A stretch of 46,165 nucleotides of DNA, from assembly GCA_018896525.1 (NCBI GenBank), contig JAHIMR010000017.1, positions 1 through 46,165 on the forward strand, in the 5' to 3' direction. The notes beneath the pieces are model-generated. The model was not told the DNA's origin, ran no database searches, and saw only the letters and a list, made by a program, of their open reading frames with translations. Shown here in pieces: positions 13,991-22,412 of the stretch. The stretch's first letter is position 1. Each line of letters begins with the position of its first letter. The translations under genes and the position numbers were made by a program. Source of the stretch: Actinomycetota bacterium. GTDB lineage: Bacteria; Actinomycetota; Geothermincolia; Fen-727; Anoxymicrobiaceae.

Positions 13991-15661
13991 CTAAAGGCGC
14001 CCGAGTTCTCCGGCCACCACGTGGCCAACGTTGTTTGCCAGGTCCCCCACTCTCTCCAGGTTGGACAGCGTGTCGAGGAAGATGACCCCCGCCCCGGGCG
14101 GGTACTTACCCATGTTGAGCCGTATGATGTGGTTGCGGCGGTACCTGCTCGCCATCTGGTCCACCTCGTGCTCTAACGTCTGGAAACGGGCGGCCTCCTC
14201 GGGGTTTGATCCCTCAAACGCCGCAATTATTCCCTCGTACATGTCGAAGACCTTTGACGATATCGCCTCCAGTTCCCCCTTCTCCGTCTCACGGAACTGG
14301 AAGGCGTTCTCCTGCTTGGTGGCGGCCAGGTACATAATGTTCTCAGCGTGGTCCCCTATCCTCTCGATGTCGTTCACCGCGTGCATCAGACCCACCATAA
14401 GCTCGGACTGCTCGTCAGTGAGCGTCTCCTGGGAGACCCTGGTCAGGTAGCTCGTTATGGTAGAGGCCAGGTTGTCAACTATGCTCTCTTCCTCCAGTAG
14501 GTTCTTCTTCCCGGTCCTGTCTAATTTCTTCATGAAACCGACCGACGTCTTCAGCATCTCGAGACTGATGTTCGCCATCCTCGATATCTCCTTCCGGGCC
14601 ATCTCAAACGCGATATCGGCCCCGTGGAATATCTTCGGGTCAAGGAACAGCGGGTCTCGCTGAGCAGTCGGCTCAGCCCCCTTCCTGATAACCTTTACCA
14701 GCTTGACGAACTGATTCAAGAACGGCAGCAATAGGAGCGTTATGCCCACATTGAAGATTGTGTGAGACCAGGCGATCTGGCGCGCAATATCGTCGGCGCC
14801 GCTGCCGAACAACTCGGAAACGGCCCTTACCAGGTCGGGGAACCAGTGCAGGAACGGGAGCACAATAAGTACTCCCGTGATATTAATCAAGTAATGTGCT
14901 ACAGCTACCCTCTGCGCGGGCAAACTGGTGCCGATGCTCGCGATAAAGGCGGTGACACAGGTGCCGATATTGCAGCCGAGTATGATAGGTATCGCTATGT
15001 TCAGGGCAGCCGTGGGATCACCCCCCAGGGCCCCGCCCGCCCCCATTGCGATTACGATTGCGGTGGTGGCGCTGGAGCTCTGGATTATACTGGTTATTAT
15101 CATCCCCAGAAGCAGGCCGAGGAGCCAGTGGCTCCCGTAGGAGGATATCCAGTGCTCAAACGCGCCGGATTCCTTGAGCGGATGCATCGCCGCCTTCATC
15201 AGCTCCATCCCTAAGAATAAGATGCCTAAGCCCAGCAACACCTGGCCGGTGTACTTCACGGTCTTCTTGTTCCCCACCATAAACATGACAAACCCGATGC
15301 CGATGAGAGGAAACGCGAGCGTCTGCACCTTGAAGGCGACTATCTGGGCGGTGATAGTGGTTCCTATGTTTGCCCCAAGTATCACCGCCACCGACTGGGC
15401 GAACGCCATCAGCCCGGCGTTCACGAATCCGACCAGCATCACCGTGGTGGCGCTGGAGCTCTGGATGAGGGCGGTCACCCCGGTGCCCACCAGCACCCCC
15501 CTGACCCTGCCCCCGGTCAGCTTCTCCAGCATCTTTCGCATGCGGTCCCCGGCTGCGAGTTGCAAGCCTTCGGTCATCATCAGCATGCCGTAAAGAAAGA
15601 GCCCCAATCCCCCGATAAGGACCAGGGCCCCGAACCACATGTTTGTCGCTTCAAGCCTCAT
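13991..15661 (-). CDS. Na/Pi cotransporter with C-terminal PhoU-like domain
   Basis: A ~556-residue membrane transporter of the NptA/PNaS family. Two inverted-topology repeats each carry the signature QSSSATT (LIQSSSATTVMLVGFVNAG and IIQSSSATTAIVIAMGAGG) with GANIGTTITA and GCNIGTCVTA blocks. The C-terminal ~200 residues are helical and PhoU-like (ISRMANISLEMLKTSVGFM...DIERIGDHAENI...NLERVGDLANNV). It is expected to import phosphate with sodium, with the PhoU part tuning it. The ATG at 15,661 has GGAG upstream. The frame is open to 15,802 through a palindrome, but that extension has no transporter sequence. It is followed by the phosphatase gene and divergent from the MerR-TetR regulator. Confidence 0.88.
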   Translation of the reverse strand: MRLEATNMWFGALVLIGGLGLFLYGMLMMTEGLQLAAGDRMRKMLEKLTGGRVRGVLVGTGVTALIQSSSATTVMLVGFVNAGLMAFAQSVAVILGANIGTTITAQIVAFKVQTLAFPLIGIGFVMFMVGNKKTVKYTGQVLLGLGILFLGMELMKAAMHPLKESGAFEHWISSYGSHWLLGLLLGMIITSIIQSSSATTAIVIAMGAGGALGGDPTAALNIAIPIILGCNIGTCVTAFIASIGTSLPAQRVAVAHYLINITGVLIVLPFLHWFPDLVRAVSELFGSGADDIARQIAWSHTIFNVGITLLLLPFLNQFVKLVKVIRKGAEPTAQRDPLFLDPKIFHGADIAFEMARKEISRMANISLEMLKTSVGFMKKLDRTGKKNLLEEESIVDNLASTITSYLTRVSQETLTDEQSELMVGLMHAVNDIERIGDHAENIMYLAATKQENAFQFRETEKGELEAISSKVFDMYEGIIAAFEGSNPEEAARFQTLEHEVDQMASRYRRNHIIRLNMGKYPPGAGVIFLDTLSNLERVGDLANNVGHVVAGELGRL

Positions 15662-15768
15662 CCGTGTCTCCGCCGCTATCTCACGACTCAATTCGCTGCT
15701 CAACCCGGGAGTGATTCTATATCTTTTCACCCCACTGTCAAACAGGCCCGCCACCCGACAACAGATAA

Positions 15769-15803
15769 AATGACGCACTGGTGCCTGGCACCAGCGTGTC
15801 ATT
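15769..15803. repeat. 35-bp palindrome, copy 4 (hybrid arms)
   Basis: The left arm has the GACGCACTGG variant and the right arm CCAGCGTGTC, the complement of the GACACGCTGG variant. The arms therefore mismatch at the two swapped positions. It lies in the divergent region between the transporter and the MerR-TetR gene. Confidence 0.85.
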
Positions 15804-15844
15804 TAATAACCGTAACTAATATTGACCCATCGGTTTGACATTGA

Positions 15845-15853
15845 TGCTATAAT
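15845..15853 (+). promoter_or_regulatory. Extended -10 promoter of the MerR-TetR regulator
   Basis: TGCTATAAT, a perfect -10 with TGn, lies 40 bp before the ATG at 15,894. TTGACC (15,823-15,828) and TTGACA (15,835-15,840) lie upstream at non-standard spacing. The imperfect dyad ACCCATCGGT (15,826-15,835) could be an autoregulatory operator; this is inference. Confidence 0.5.
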
Positions 15854-15893
15854 CCTACTGTACTTATCCAATGAAGCAGGACGGTGGGACACG

Positions 15894-16826
15894 ATGGCGA
15901 AAAGCAAAACCGTTAACAACTCCATGAAGATGAGCCGGCTGGCCGAGGCCTCCGGCCTGCCGGTCAGCACCATCAAGTTCTACATCTCCCAGGGGCTGCT
16001 TCCCCGCCCCAGAAAAGCGAAGCCGAACGTCGCTTACTACGACCAGGCGTTCCTGAAGAGACTGCTCATCATCAAGAACATGCGCTCCGAGGGCCTCACC
16101 ATCAATAGCATGAAGTCGATCCTGGAGAAGTACCCGTTCGAGAGACTTTCGGACTGGGAGGATTTCAAGAAGACGGCGAAGCGGAAGGACTCCCACGAGC
16201 TGGGGGAAGAGGAACGGCTGGCGACGTTGAGCGACGAGGAGAGGCGGACCTACGCCATCCTGGACGCCGCCTTCCACGTCTTCTCGGTCAACGGATATCA
16301 CAACGCCACTGTTGACGACATCGCCCAGGAGGCGGGGGTCAGCAAGGGCACCTGTTACCAGTACTTCGAGAGAAAAGAGGATATATTCATCGCCACCATC
16401 GATCGAACGCTGGACAAGATGATCACTGAGGCGAAGGCGTCGGTGGGAGAAGAGAAGGACCCCCGGGCGAAGCTGGGGATGAAAGGCCTCACGTTCATCT
16501 CCAACTTCAGTAATCTACAGTTCATGTTCATCGGCCTCTACTCGGAGATACTGGGCGGAAACGAGCGGCTCCGAAGGAAGGCCTCAGAGATCCAGAGCTT
16601 CGTCGTTGATTTCATCATGGAAGACATCGAGCTGGGAATCCAGCAGGGTGTCGTAAGGCAGGTCGATTCGGAGGTGGTCTCCTACGCGCTTCTGGGGATA
16701 GCCGAGGTGGTCGCCAACCGATTCCTGCTCAAGGAGGAGTTCGACGTCCCGGAGTTCTTCGTGAGCATCATGGACTTCATGCAACACGGGCTGTCGCCCG
16801 CCCCCTCCCGGGATTCCTCTTCTTGA
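15894..16826 (+). CDS. MerR-TetR fusion transcriptional regulator
   Basis: A ~310-residue protein with two DNA-binding domains. N-terminal MerR-type winged helix (~residues 10-85): MKMSRLAEASGLPVSTIKFYISQGLLPRP...AFLKRLLIIKNMRSEGLTINSMKSIL. Central TetR HTH (~120-170): ILDAAFHVFSVNGYHNATVDDIAQEAGVSKGTCYQYFERKEDIF. A C-terminal TetR ligand-binding and dimerisation domain follows (~175-300). TetR proteins usually repress until a small ligand binds; the MerR part could add a second operator contact. The ATG at 15,894 has GGTGGG upstream. It overlaps the region before the glycosyltransferase at 16,859. Its targets are unknown, and the divergent transporter is one candidate. Confidence 0.85.
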   Translation: MAKSKTVNNSMKMSRLAEASGLPVSTIKFYISQGLLPRPRKAKPNVAYYDQAFLKRLLIIKNMRSEGLTINSMKSILEKYPFERLSDWEDFKKTAKRKDSHELGEEERLATLSDEERRTYAILDAAFHVFSVNGYHNATVDDIAQEAGVSKGTCYQYFERKEDIFIATIDRTLDKMITEAKASVGEEKDPRAKLGMKGLTFISNFSNLQFMFIGLYSEILGGNERLRRKASEIQSFVVDFIMEDIELGIQQGVVRQVDSEVVSYALLGIAEVVANRFLLKEEFDVPEFFVSIMDFMQHGLSPAPSRDSSS

Positions 16827-16858
16827 GTCCTGCGGGGTCGGGCTTTACGGAGGATATC

Positions 16859-17914
16859 TTGGGCAAGAAGAAAGTTCTCATATGCGCCGCGACAGTCCCG
16901 TTCGTTTCCGGCGGGGCTGAACTGCTGGTGCAGGGACTTGCCCGCGAGGTGAGAAGCGCCGGATTCAATGTCGAAGTGGTCTCGATCCCGTACCAGTGGG
17001 ACCCACCGTTGAAGATACTGGAGAGCTGCCTGGTATGGCGCCTTCTCAGGCCGGATGAAAGCCCGGCCGGAAAGATCGACCTGGTGGTGGCGACCAAGTT
17101 CCCCACCTACTCCGTAGAACACCCCAACAAGGTCGCCTGGGTCCTTCACCAGCACAGGAGCGCCTATGACCTCAAGGATACCATCTACGATGATTTCACC
17201 CGCTACAAGGACGCTGATGAGTACCGGCGGGCCATCCGGGACATCGACCGCAAGTTCATGGGCGAGTGCAAGAGCGTATTTACCATAAGCAAGAGGGTGA
17301 GCGGTCGCATCCGGGATCACTGCGGTATCGAGAGCGCGCCCATATATCATCCCCCTCCATTTGACGGTGGATACCACTCGGGTGAGTACGGGGATTACGT
17401 GCTGGTTGTGGGCAGGCTGGACCCCCTGAAGAGGGTGGACCTGGTGATAGGAGCGATGAAGTCGGTCAAGAGTAAGCGCGCCGGCCTCAAGGTAGTCGGA
17501 CACGGCTTCCTGCGCGAGTCGCTTGAGGAGCTTGCCTCCCGTGAGGGGGTCTCCGACAGGGTCAGTTTCGAGGGGTTCGTACCCGAAGACGAGCTGCTGG
17601 ACCTGTACGCGAACGCGGGCTGCGTGGTGTATGTACCGTTCGAGGAGGACTACGGGTACTCGATCCTCGAGGCCTTCAAGTCAAAAAAGCCGGTGGTCGT
17701 CACCGATGATTCGGGGGGGGCTCTCGAGTTCGTGACCGAGGGTGAGAATGGCATAGTGGTCCCGGCGATGCCGGCGGATCTCGCGGGGGCGATCGATGAA
17801 CTGCTCTCCAACAAGAGGAAGGCAAAGCGCATGGGGAACGCGGGATACGAGGCGGTGGAGGGAATAAGCTGGAAGCGCGTCATCGATGAACTCGTCATTC
17901 CGTTTATCGGTTAA
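16859..17914 (+). CDS. Glycosyltransferase, GT4-like (GT-B fold)
   Basis: A 351-residue predicted glycosyltransferase. The N-terminal Rossmann half starts KKVLICAATVPFVSGGAELLVQGLAREVRSAG. The C-terminal donor-binding half has YVLVVGRLDPLKRVDLVIGAM, VSFEGFVPEDELLDLYANAGCVVYVPFEEDYGYSILEAFKSKKPVV (the E-x7-E region) and GALEFVTEGENGIVV. It would move a sugar from a nucleotide donor onto a lipid-linked or other acceptor in the cytoplasm; specificity unreadable. I place the start at TTG 16,859 because GGAGG lies five bases upstream; the frame opens at 16,823, overlapping the previous stop. A truncated relative follows eight bases after its stop. Confidence 0.85.
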   Translation: MGKKKVLICAATVPFVSGGAELLVQGLAREVRSAGFNVEVVSIPYQWDPPLKILESCLVWRLLRPDESPAGKIDLVVATKFPTYSVEHPNKVAWVLHQHRSAYDLKDTIYDDFTRYKDADEYRRAIRDIDRKFMGECKSVFTISKRVSGRIRDHCGIESAPIYHPPPFDGGYHSGEYGDYVLVVGRLDPLKRVDLVIGAMKSVKSKRAGLKVVGHGFLRESLEELASREGVSDRVSFEGFVPEDELLDLYANAGCVVYVPFEEDYGYSILEAFKSKKPVVVTDDSGGALEFVTEGENGIVVPAMPADLAGAIDELLSNKRKAKRMGNAGYEAVEGISWKRVIDELVIPFIG

Positions 17915-17922
17915 GGAAGAGA

Positions 17923-18060
17923 ATGAAGAACGCTAGACTGAAAATCGTCTGGTTCTCGCCGCTGCCACCACAGCGGGGCAGGGTGGCCGAGTGCTCCACG
18001 CGGATGCTCTCCGGGGTCGTTGATGAGGTCATCACACCCGAGCGGGACCGGGTGGATTAA
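17923..18060 (+). pseudogene. Truncated glycosyltransferase N-terminus
   Basis: A 45-codon frame reading KIVWFSPLPPQRGRVAECST and then RMLSGVVDEVITPERDRVD-stop. The opening strongly resembles GT4 proteins that begin KIxWFSPLPPxRSGIAEYS. After about 30 residues the similarity ends, and a MITE follows 48 bp later. It is best read as the 5' stump of a deleted glycosyltransferase that once followed the intact gene in an operon. Confidence 0.6.
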
Positions 18061-18108
18061 CCGGGCCGAAACAGGTCGGTTCCGCGGGGAAGCGCCGCCC
18101 CGGTACCT

Positions 18109-18273
18109 AGTGTCGCGTCTCATAAGTTCTGTGACGCACCGAGAGCGTCGATGCGCCGCTCCGGCAAGGCGCGTGACAGAGGCTGTACTCCCGTAGTACG
18201 CCGAGGGAGCGGAACGCAGCCGGTGTGGATGCAGCGGCGTTCGAATGCCATAGTATTTATGAGACGGGGCACT
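18109..18273. mobile_element. MITE copy B
   Basis: A 165-bp element. Terminal inverted repeats AGTGTCGCGTCTCATAA (18,109-18,125) and TTATGAGACGGGGCACT (18,257-18,273) match at 15 of 17. TA on both outer sides is compatible with a TA-target element of the IS630/mariner type. Interior strongly similar to copy A. Its right end runs into the stop codon of the neighbouring Gfo/Idh gene (18,272-18,274). Confidence 0.85.
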
Positions 18274-19291
18274 AGATTCTCACCGGTTTCCCACGCGAGT
18301 CCAGTGATTCCTGGGCGGCATTCAGTATCCTCAAGACCCCCAGGCCCTCGCGCCCGCCGCTGAGTGGTTCCCTGCCGCTTTGAACGCACTCCACGAAATG
18401 CCGGCATTCCCTCAGTAACGGTTCTTCCTGTTTGACCGCGGGGAGCAGCACGTCACCGAAACGCGGTTCCAGCGCGTTCTGGTAACCCTTCTCGTCTTCC
18501 TTGAAGTCGACTCCCTTGTCGTAGACCCTTAGCTTTTCCCCGCTGGACATGTCGTCGAACACCATCATCTTCCTGCTCCCCACGATGGTGAGCCTCCTTA
18601 CCTTGTGGGGGTCCAGCCAGCTTATGTGCAGGTTCGCTATAACGTTATCCGGGAACCTGAGGGTGCAGAATACCACGTCCTCGATCCCCCCCCTCAGGTA
18701 TGACATCCCGTGGGTTGATACCTCCACCGGCTCCTGTTCCAGCAGGTAGGTTATCACCGAGAGGTCATGGGGGGCCAGGCTCCAAAGGCAGTTCTCGTCG
18801 TGACGGACCCTCCCCAGGTTCAGCCTCTGGCTGTAGACGTAGAGTACATCGCCTATCTCCCCGCTATCCAGATACTCTTTCACCCTCTGCACCGCCGGAT
18901 GGTACAGGAGAAGGTGTCCGACCATCAATGTAAGCCCCTTCTCTTCCGACAACCAAACCAGCTCCTCGCCCTCCGAGACATTCAGGCTCAAGGGCTTCTC
19001 CACCAGGACGTGCTTGCCCGCCTCCAGTGCTTTCCTGGAAAGCTCGAAGTGGGTCCTGGCCGAACTGGCTACCACTACCGCGTCTATCTCGGGGTTCCCT
19101 ATCAGCTCATCGGCGTTCCCGGTTCCCTGAAGTGCCGGGTACGTACCCAGGACTTTATCGAGCATCTCGGGCGAGGCATCGCAGACACTCACCAGGTCAA
19201 CGTCGCCAAGGTTCATGAAGGCACGCACCAGGTTCGGCCCCCAGTAGCCGCACCCTATCTGACCCACCCTCAACCGCTTCTTCTCCTCCAT
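18272..19291 (-). CDS. Gfo/Idh/MocA oxidoreductase, WbpB-like candidate
   Basis: A 339-residue NAD-dependent sugar oxidoreductase. N-terminal Rossmann domain LRVGQIGCGYWGPNLVRAF; EKPLSLN catalytic Lys motif; C-terminal substrate domain with GHLLLYHPAVQRVKEYL and HDLSVITYLL. In the context of the aminotransferase 66 bp upstream it is a candidate for oxidising C3 of UDP-GlcNAcA so that an amino group can be added (the WbpB step). ATG at 19,291 follows AAGGAGAG. Its TAG stop is formed at the edge of MITE copy B, so the native C-terminus may have been cut by a few residues. A second family member at 25,393 could do the same step instead. Confidence 0.82.
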   Translation of the reverse strand: MEEKKRLRVGQIGCGYWGPNLVRAFMNLGDVDLVSVCDASPEMLDKVLGTYPALQGTGNADELIGNPEIDAVVVASSARTHFELSRKALEAGKHVLVEKPLSLNVSEGEELVWLSEEKGLTLMVGHLLLYHPAVQRVKEYLDSGEIGDVLYVYSQRLNLGRVRHDENCLWSLAPHDLSVITYLLEQEPVEVSTHGMSYLRGGIEDVVFCTLRFPDNVIANLHISWLDPHKVRRLTIVGSRKMMVFDDMSSGEKLRVYDKGVDFKEDEKGYQNALEPRFGDVLLPAVKQEEPLLRECRHFVECVQSGREPLSGGREGLGVLRILNAAQESLDSRGKPVRI

Positions 19292-19357
19292 GATCTCTCT
19301 CCTTTGCCCGCTGCTCACCGTCACGCGCGGGTAAACCGGAAAGCCCGCCGGCTCTTC

Positions 19358-20446
19358 CTACTTGAGGGCATCGGTCACCACCGAGGCAACCCGCAGCACG
19401 TCGTCTCTGCTTATCTCGGGGTAGAACGGAAGCGAGAGCACCTCCCGGGAGGCCCTTTCGCTCTCGGGAAGAGACCCCTCCCCTACCCCGAGGTCCCTGA
19501 ACGCCTCCTGGAGGTGCAACGGAACCGGGTAGTAGACCCCGAACGGTATCCCCTCTTCCCGGAGCGCGTCCTGGACCGCGTCCCTGGAGGGGCACCTTAT
19601 GGTGTATAGATGATACACGTGCGCCACGCCGTCGGGAACCGCCGGCAGGCACCCGGCGGGAAGGTTCTCGTCGTACCACGAGGCGACCTGGCGCCTCTTC
19701 TCGTTGTACCTGTCCAGGTGGGGAAGCTTGACCCTCAAGACCGCCGCCTGCAGCGCGTCAAGCCGGCTGTTGTAGCCGGAGATCGAGCTCTGGTACTTCT
19801 CCCTGGCCCCGTGGGCACGGAGCACCCTTACCCGCTCCCAAACCTCCTCGCCGCCGGTGAGTATCATCCCGCCGTCCCCGTAGCAGCCCAGGTTCTTGGT
19901 GGGAAAGAAGCTCAACGTCGCGGCGTCGCCGAACGAGCCGACCTTCTTCGAACCGGTGGTCGCGCCCGCGGCCTGGGCGCAGTCCTCTATGACGAACAAT
20001 CCGTTGTCCCGCGCGATACGGCATATCTCGTCGATCGGCGCGGGCAGCCCGAACAGGTGCACCGGGATTATCGCCTTCGTCCCCGGGCCGACCGCCGCGG
20101 TGATGAGGCGCGGGTCGATGTTGAATGTGCCGGGGTCTATGTCAACGAACACGGGGGTCGCGCCGACCGAACGGATTGCCTCAGCGGTCGCCACGAAGGT
20201 GAACGGTGTCGTTATCACCTCGTCCCCGGGCCCCACCCCCAGGGCCCTCAAGCTCAAGATGAGGGCGTCGGTGCCCGAGGCCACCCCGACCGCCCGGGGA
20301 ACCCCGAAGTACTCCGCGGCCTCCCGCTCCAGGCCCTCCACCTCGGGGCCCAGTACGTACTGGCCGCTCCCGAGCACACCCAGGACCGCCCCGTCTATCT
20401 CCGGCTGTATTTCACGGTACTGCTCCACAAGATCCAGGAACTTCAA
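19358..20446 (-). CDS. DegT/DnrJ/EryC1 sugar aminotransferase, WbpE-like
   Basis: A 362-residue PLP-dependent aminotransferase. The family is seen in LGSGQYVLGPEVEGLERE, ASGTDALILSLRALGVGPGDEV, VFVDIDPGTFNIDP, FVIEDCAQAAGA and the PLP-lysine block SFFPTKNLGCYGDGG. Sequence order and wording resemble WbpE of the UDP-ManNAc(3NAc)A pathway, which makes the 3-amino sugar from the 3-keto-uronate using glutamate. TTG at 20,446 with GGGAG ten bases upstream is my start; the frame is open to 20,617. Downstream in the same direction is a Gfo/Idh oxidoreductase, which would supply its substrate. Confidence 0.88.
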   Translation of the reverse strand: MKFLDLVEQYREIQPEIDGAVLGVLGSGQYVLGPEVEGLEREAAEYFGVPRAVGVASGTDALILSLRALGVGPGDEVITTPFTFVATAEAIRSVGATPVFVDIDPGTFNIDPRLITAAVGPGTKAIIPVHLFGLPAPIDEICRIARDNGLFVIEDCAQAAGATTGSKKVGSFGDAATLSFFPTKNLGCYGDGGMILTGGEEVWERVRVLRAHGAREKYQSSISGYNSRLDALQAAVLRVKLPHLDRYNEKRRQVASWYDENLPAGCLPAVPDGVAHVYHLYTIRCPSRDAVQDALREEGIPFGVYYPVPLHLQEAFRDLGVGEGSLPESERASREVLSLPFYPEISRDDVLRVASVVTDALK

Positions 20447-20540
20447 AAGCCAACTACTCCCTCTGTCAGAAACTCCGCCCGTTCCCCCGAACCGCCCCCT
20501 CCCGGGAGCCCAAGGATACGGATAGCCGATTCGCGAGACA

Positions 20541-20546
20541 ATTATA
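20541..20546 (-). promoter_or_regulatory. Possible promoter of the aminotransferase-oxidoreductase pair
   Basis: A perfect -10 TATAAT on the minus strand, 95 bases before the TTG at 20,446; the -35 candidate (CTTTCA at 20,564-20,569, 17-bp spacing) is weak. The 232-bp gap to the stop of the upstream gene holds no coding signal. Confidence 0.4.
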
Positions 20547-20678
20547 CTTGAAATTGCGCCAGCTGAAAGCATAGGAGAGCTTTTCGAAAAGTGGCACGGT
20601 GTCGACGAATCCCGCATTCCCGCCTTGTCCGGTCACCGGGTCAAACAGTATTGCATTTAAGCCCCTTAATGGCTGAAA

Positions 20679-22328
20679 TCAGGTGGCGATATCCGTCACT
20701 CTACCTATCCTCTTCAGCCACAGCTCGAGGCTCATGATGTTGGTCAGTGGATAGCAGACGTTATTCGAACCCTTTAAGAGCCGCCTGGTGGCGGCTTCAA
20801 GCGTCTTTTTGTCGATATACTCCTGAAGAATCATATCCTCATGATTGAGATTGTCCGTGACATAACTTCTGTTGCTGCGGGACAACATGCCGGCGAAGTC
20901 AAACATCCAGCCTTTGGGTATGATATGTCTTCCAGTTGCGAGGCGTAGGGGTACGTTAATCCCCCTCCTGACCAGGTGCCTGCCTTTTATCAACACGCTG
21001 TCGAACAGCAGTCTCGTCCCCGGGCGGCCCCCTGTGATGATCTGCCCTGCGGAGCCAACGACTCCGGCGAGATACGGGCTGTTTTGCTCGATTATTATCC
21101 GCTCCAGAAGCCGGCCCTTCTGCCATTTCGTTATTCTGTCCAGGGATTCGAGGAAAGGGGCGCAAAGGAACGTGTTCCAGTTGGGCATGTACCTGTTTGA
21201 TGACGTGAGGCCGTATGAGGAGAAATTGGCCATGCTGTGGTGAAGGTAGAACTGCTTCTCGATCTTGACTGTGTCTGACAGCTCGATCCTATTGACCTCT
21301 TTCCTTATGGAGTCCCGCAGGAGTTCACTTTCGTTGTCCGCGAGTTCACCTGAAAAGAGCCCCGGGACGTTGTTCACCCGTAATCTCCTTTCGAATATCC
21401 GTACTATGTCCTCCTGCCCGCTGACCTTCTCGGGGTGCTGTATCAGAGCGGGCCGCATAAGCTCTCCCCCGATGCCGGTGATGTGGAGGTCTGACCCCAG
21501 TCCCTCGCGGCAGTGATACTCGTCCTGGAACGAGAGGAGCACTGAGTTGATCATGCCGTTCCACCGGACGATAACGCGGTCGGCGATTTCCGGTATCCGT
21601 GCTTCCATCGGCTTTTCAAAAAGACGGTAGAAATTATGTGTAATCGAGAGGTCTTTGCAGATCCTCTTCGCGATACTGCCGTCACGGGGAACATCGAAAG
21701 TGTAGCAGTGAAAACGGTCCTTGAAAGGGAGGCTGGCCGAGAGCATGGTCCTGCTGTCCATTCCACCGCTGAGAGCGAACGAGGCGTTTTTCGCCATCCC
21801 CAGGCCGCGCTCGAAGTGCCGGTTGAAGATATCGATGATTTCCCCTTCTTCGACGGTCGCCTCTTCACCTCCAGCAAACGCCGACCAGTACTTCCGCATC
21901 TTGACATCAAGTCCGTCTACTACCCGCAGGATCGTCGCGGGGGGGATCTTCTCGATTTCCTCGAAGTGGGTCTTCTCCCCGAGCATCTGTGCGAAGTCGA
22001 TGAACTCGAGTATCCCCTGGACGTTCAGGTGCACCCGCTCGAGAAGCCCGCAGATTGCCTCCACGCTGTCAGAGACGATCAGTTGATCGGCCCCCCTGGA
22101 GAAGAAGATGCTGTAGATGCCGTAGCGGTCCATGAGAACAAGGAACTTGCCGGCGGCCTTGTCGTGAATGATTATAGCGAAGTACCCGTCCAGGTCTCCC
22201 ACGAAATCCGCGCCACGCTTGTTGTACTGGTCAAGGGCCTCGCCGGCGGTTAACCAGGACCCCCCTTTGTATCTGTAGGGATACCCCAGTACGATGACGG
22301 TTACATCATCACTCTTGATGAAGTCCAC
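20679..22328 (-). CDS. Asparagine-synthase-like amidotransferase, start codon unclear
   Basis: A ~549-residue protein of the class II glutamine amidotransferase/asparagine synthase family. The ATP-pyrophosphatase loop is SGGMDS (residues ~187-192). The N-terminal glutaminase part shows GDLDGYFAIIIHDKAAGKFLVLMDRYG. In O-antigen loci such proteins are thought to turn uronic acids into uronamides, which fits a locus that makes diacetamido-uronic acid. GTG 22,328 is the first standard start, but it removes the catalytic N-terminal Cys. The frame stays open to 22,427 and encodes Cys-Thr-Ile-Thr-Ala-Phe just after an AGG codon at 22,418 (see next feature). Function may therefore be impaired. Confidence 0.75.
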   Translation of the reverse strand: MDFIKSDDVTVIVLGYPYRYKGGSWLTAGEALDQYNKRGADFVGDLDGYFAIIIHDKAAGKFLVLMDRYGIYSIFFSRGADQLIVSDSVEAICGLLERVHLNVQGILEFIDFAQMLGEKTHFEEIEKIPPATILRVVDGLDVKMRKYWSAFAGGEEATVEEGEIIDIFNRHFERGLGMAKNASFALSGGMDSRTMLSASLPFKDRFHCYTFDVPRDGSIAKRICKDLSITHNFYRLFEKPMEARIPEIADRVIVRWNGMINSVLLSFQDEYHCREGLGSDLHITGIGGELMRPALIQHPEKVSGQEDIVRIFERRLRVNNVPGLFSGELADNESELLRDSIRKEVNRIELSDTVKIEKQFYLHHSMANFSSYGLTSSNRYMPNWNTFLCAPFLESLDRITKWQKGRLLERIIIEQNSPYLAGVVGSAGQIITGGRPGTRLLFDSVLIKGRHLVRRGINVPLRLATGRHIIPKGWMFDFAGMLSRSNRSYVTDNLNHEDMILQEYIDKKTLEAATRRLLKGSNNVCYPLTNIMSLELWLKRIGRVTDIAT

Positions 22329-22412
22329 GTCGGCGCGGCGGGAGGCTTCGTCGCCGATCGTGAGCTTCGCGGGAGTTCCCTTCCTCAGTTGCAGGTTAAA
22401 AGCAGTGATCGT

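Noticed and set aside
13339-15661. A dedicated phosphate-sensing operon including the MerR-TetR regulator
   Set aside because: The regulator is only divergent to the transporter; neither a Pho box nor other pho genes are visible.
15835-15853. TTGACA and TATAAT as a -35/-10 pair
   Set aside because: Only seven bases separate them; the extended -10 explains the promoter better.
19610-20551. Long plus-strand open frame opposite the aminotransferase
   Set aside because: A high-GC shadow frame; composition rich in Arg/Pro/Gly and no motif, while the minus strand carries a clear enzyme.
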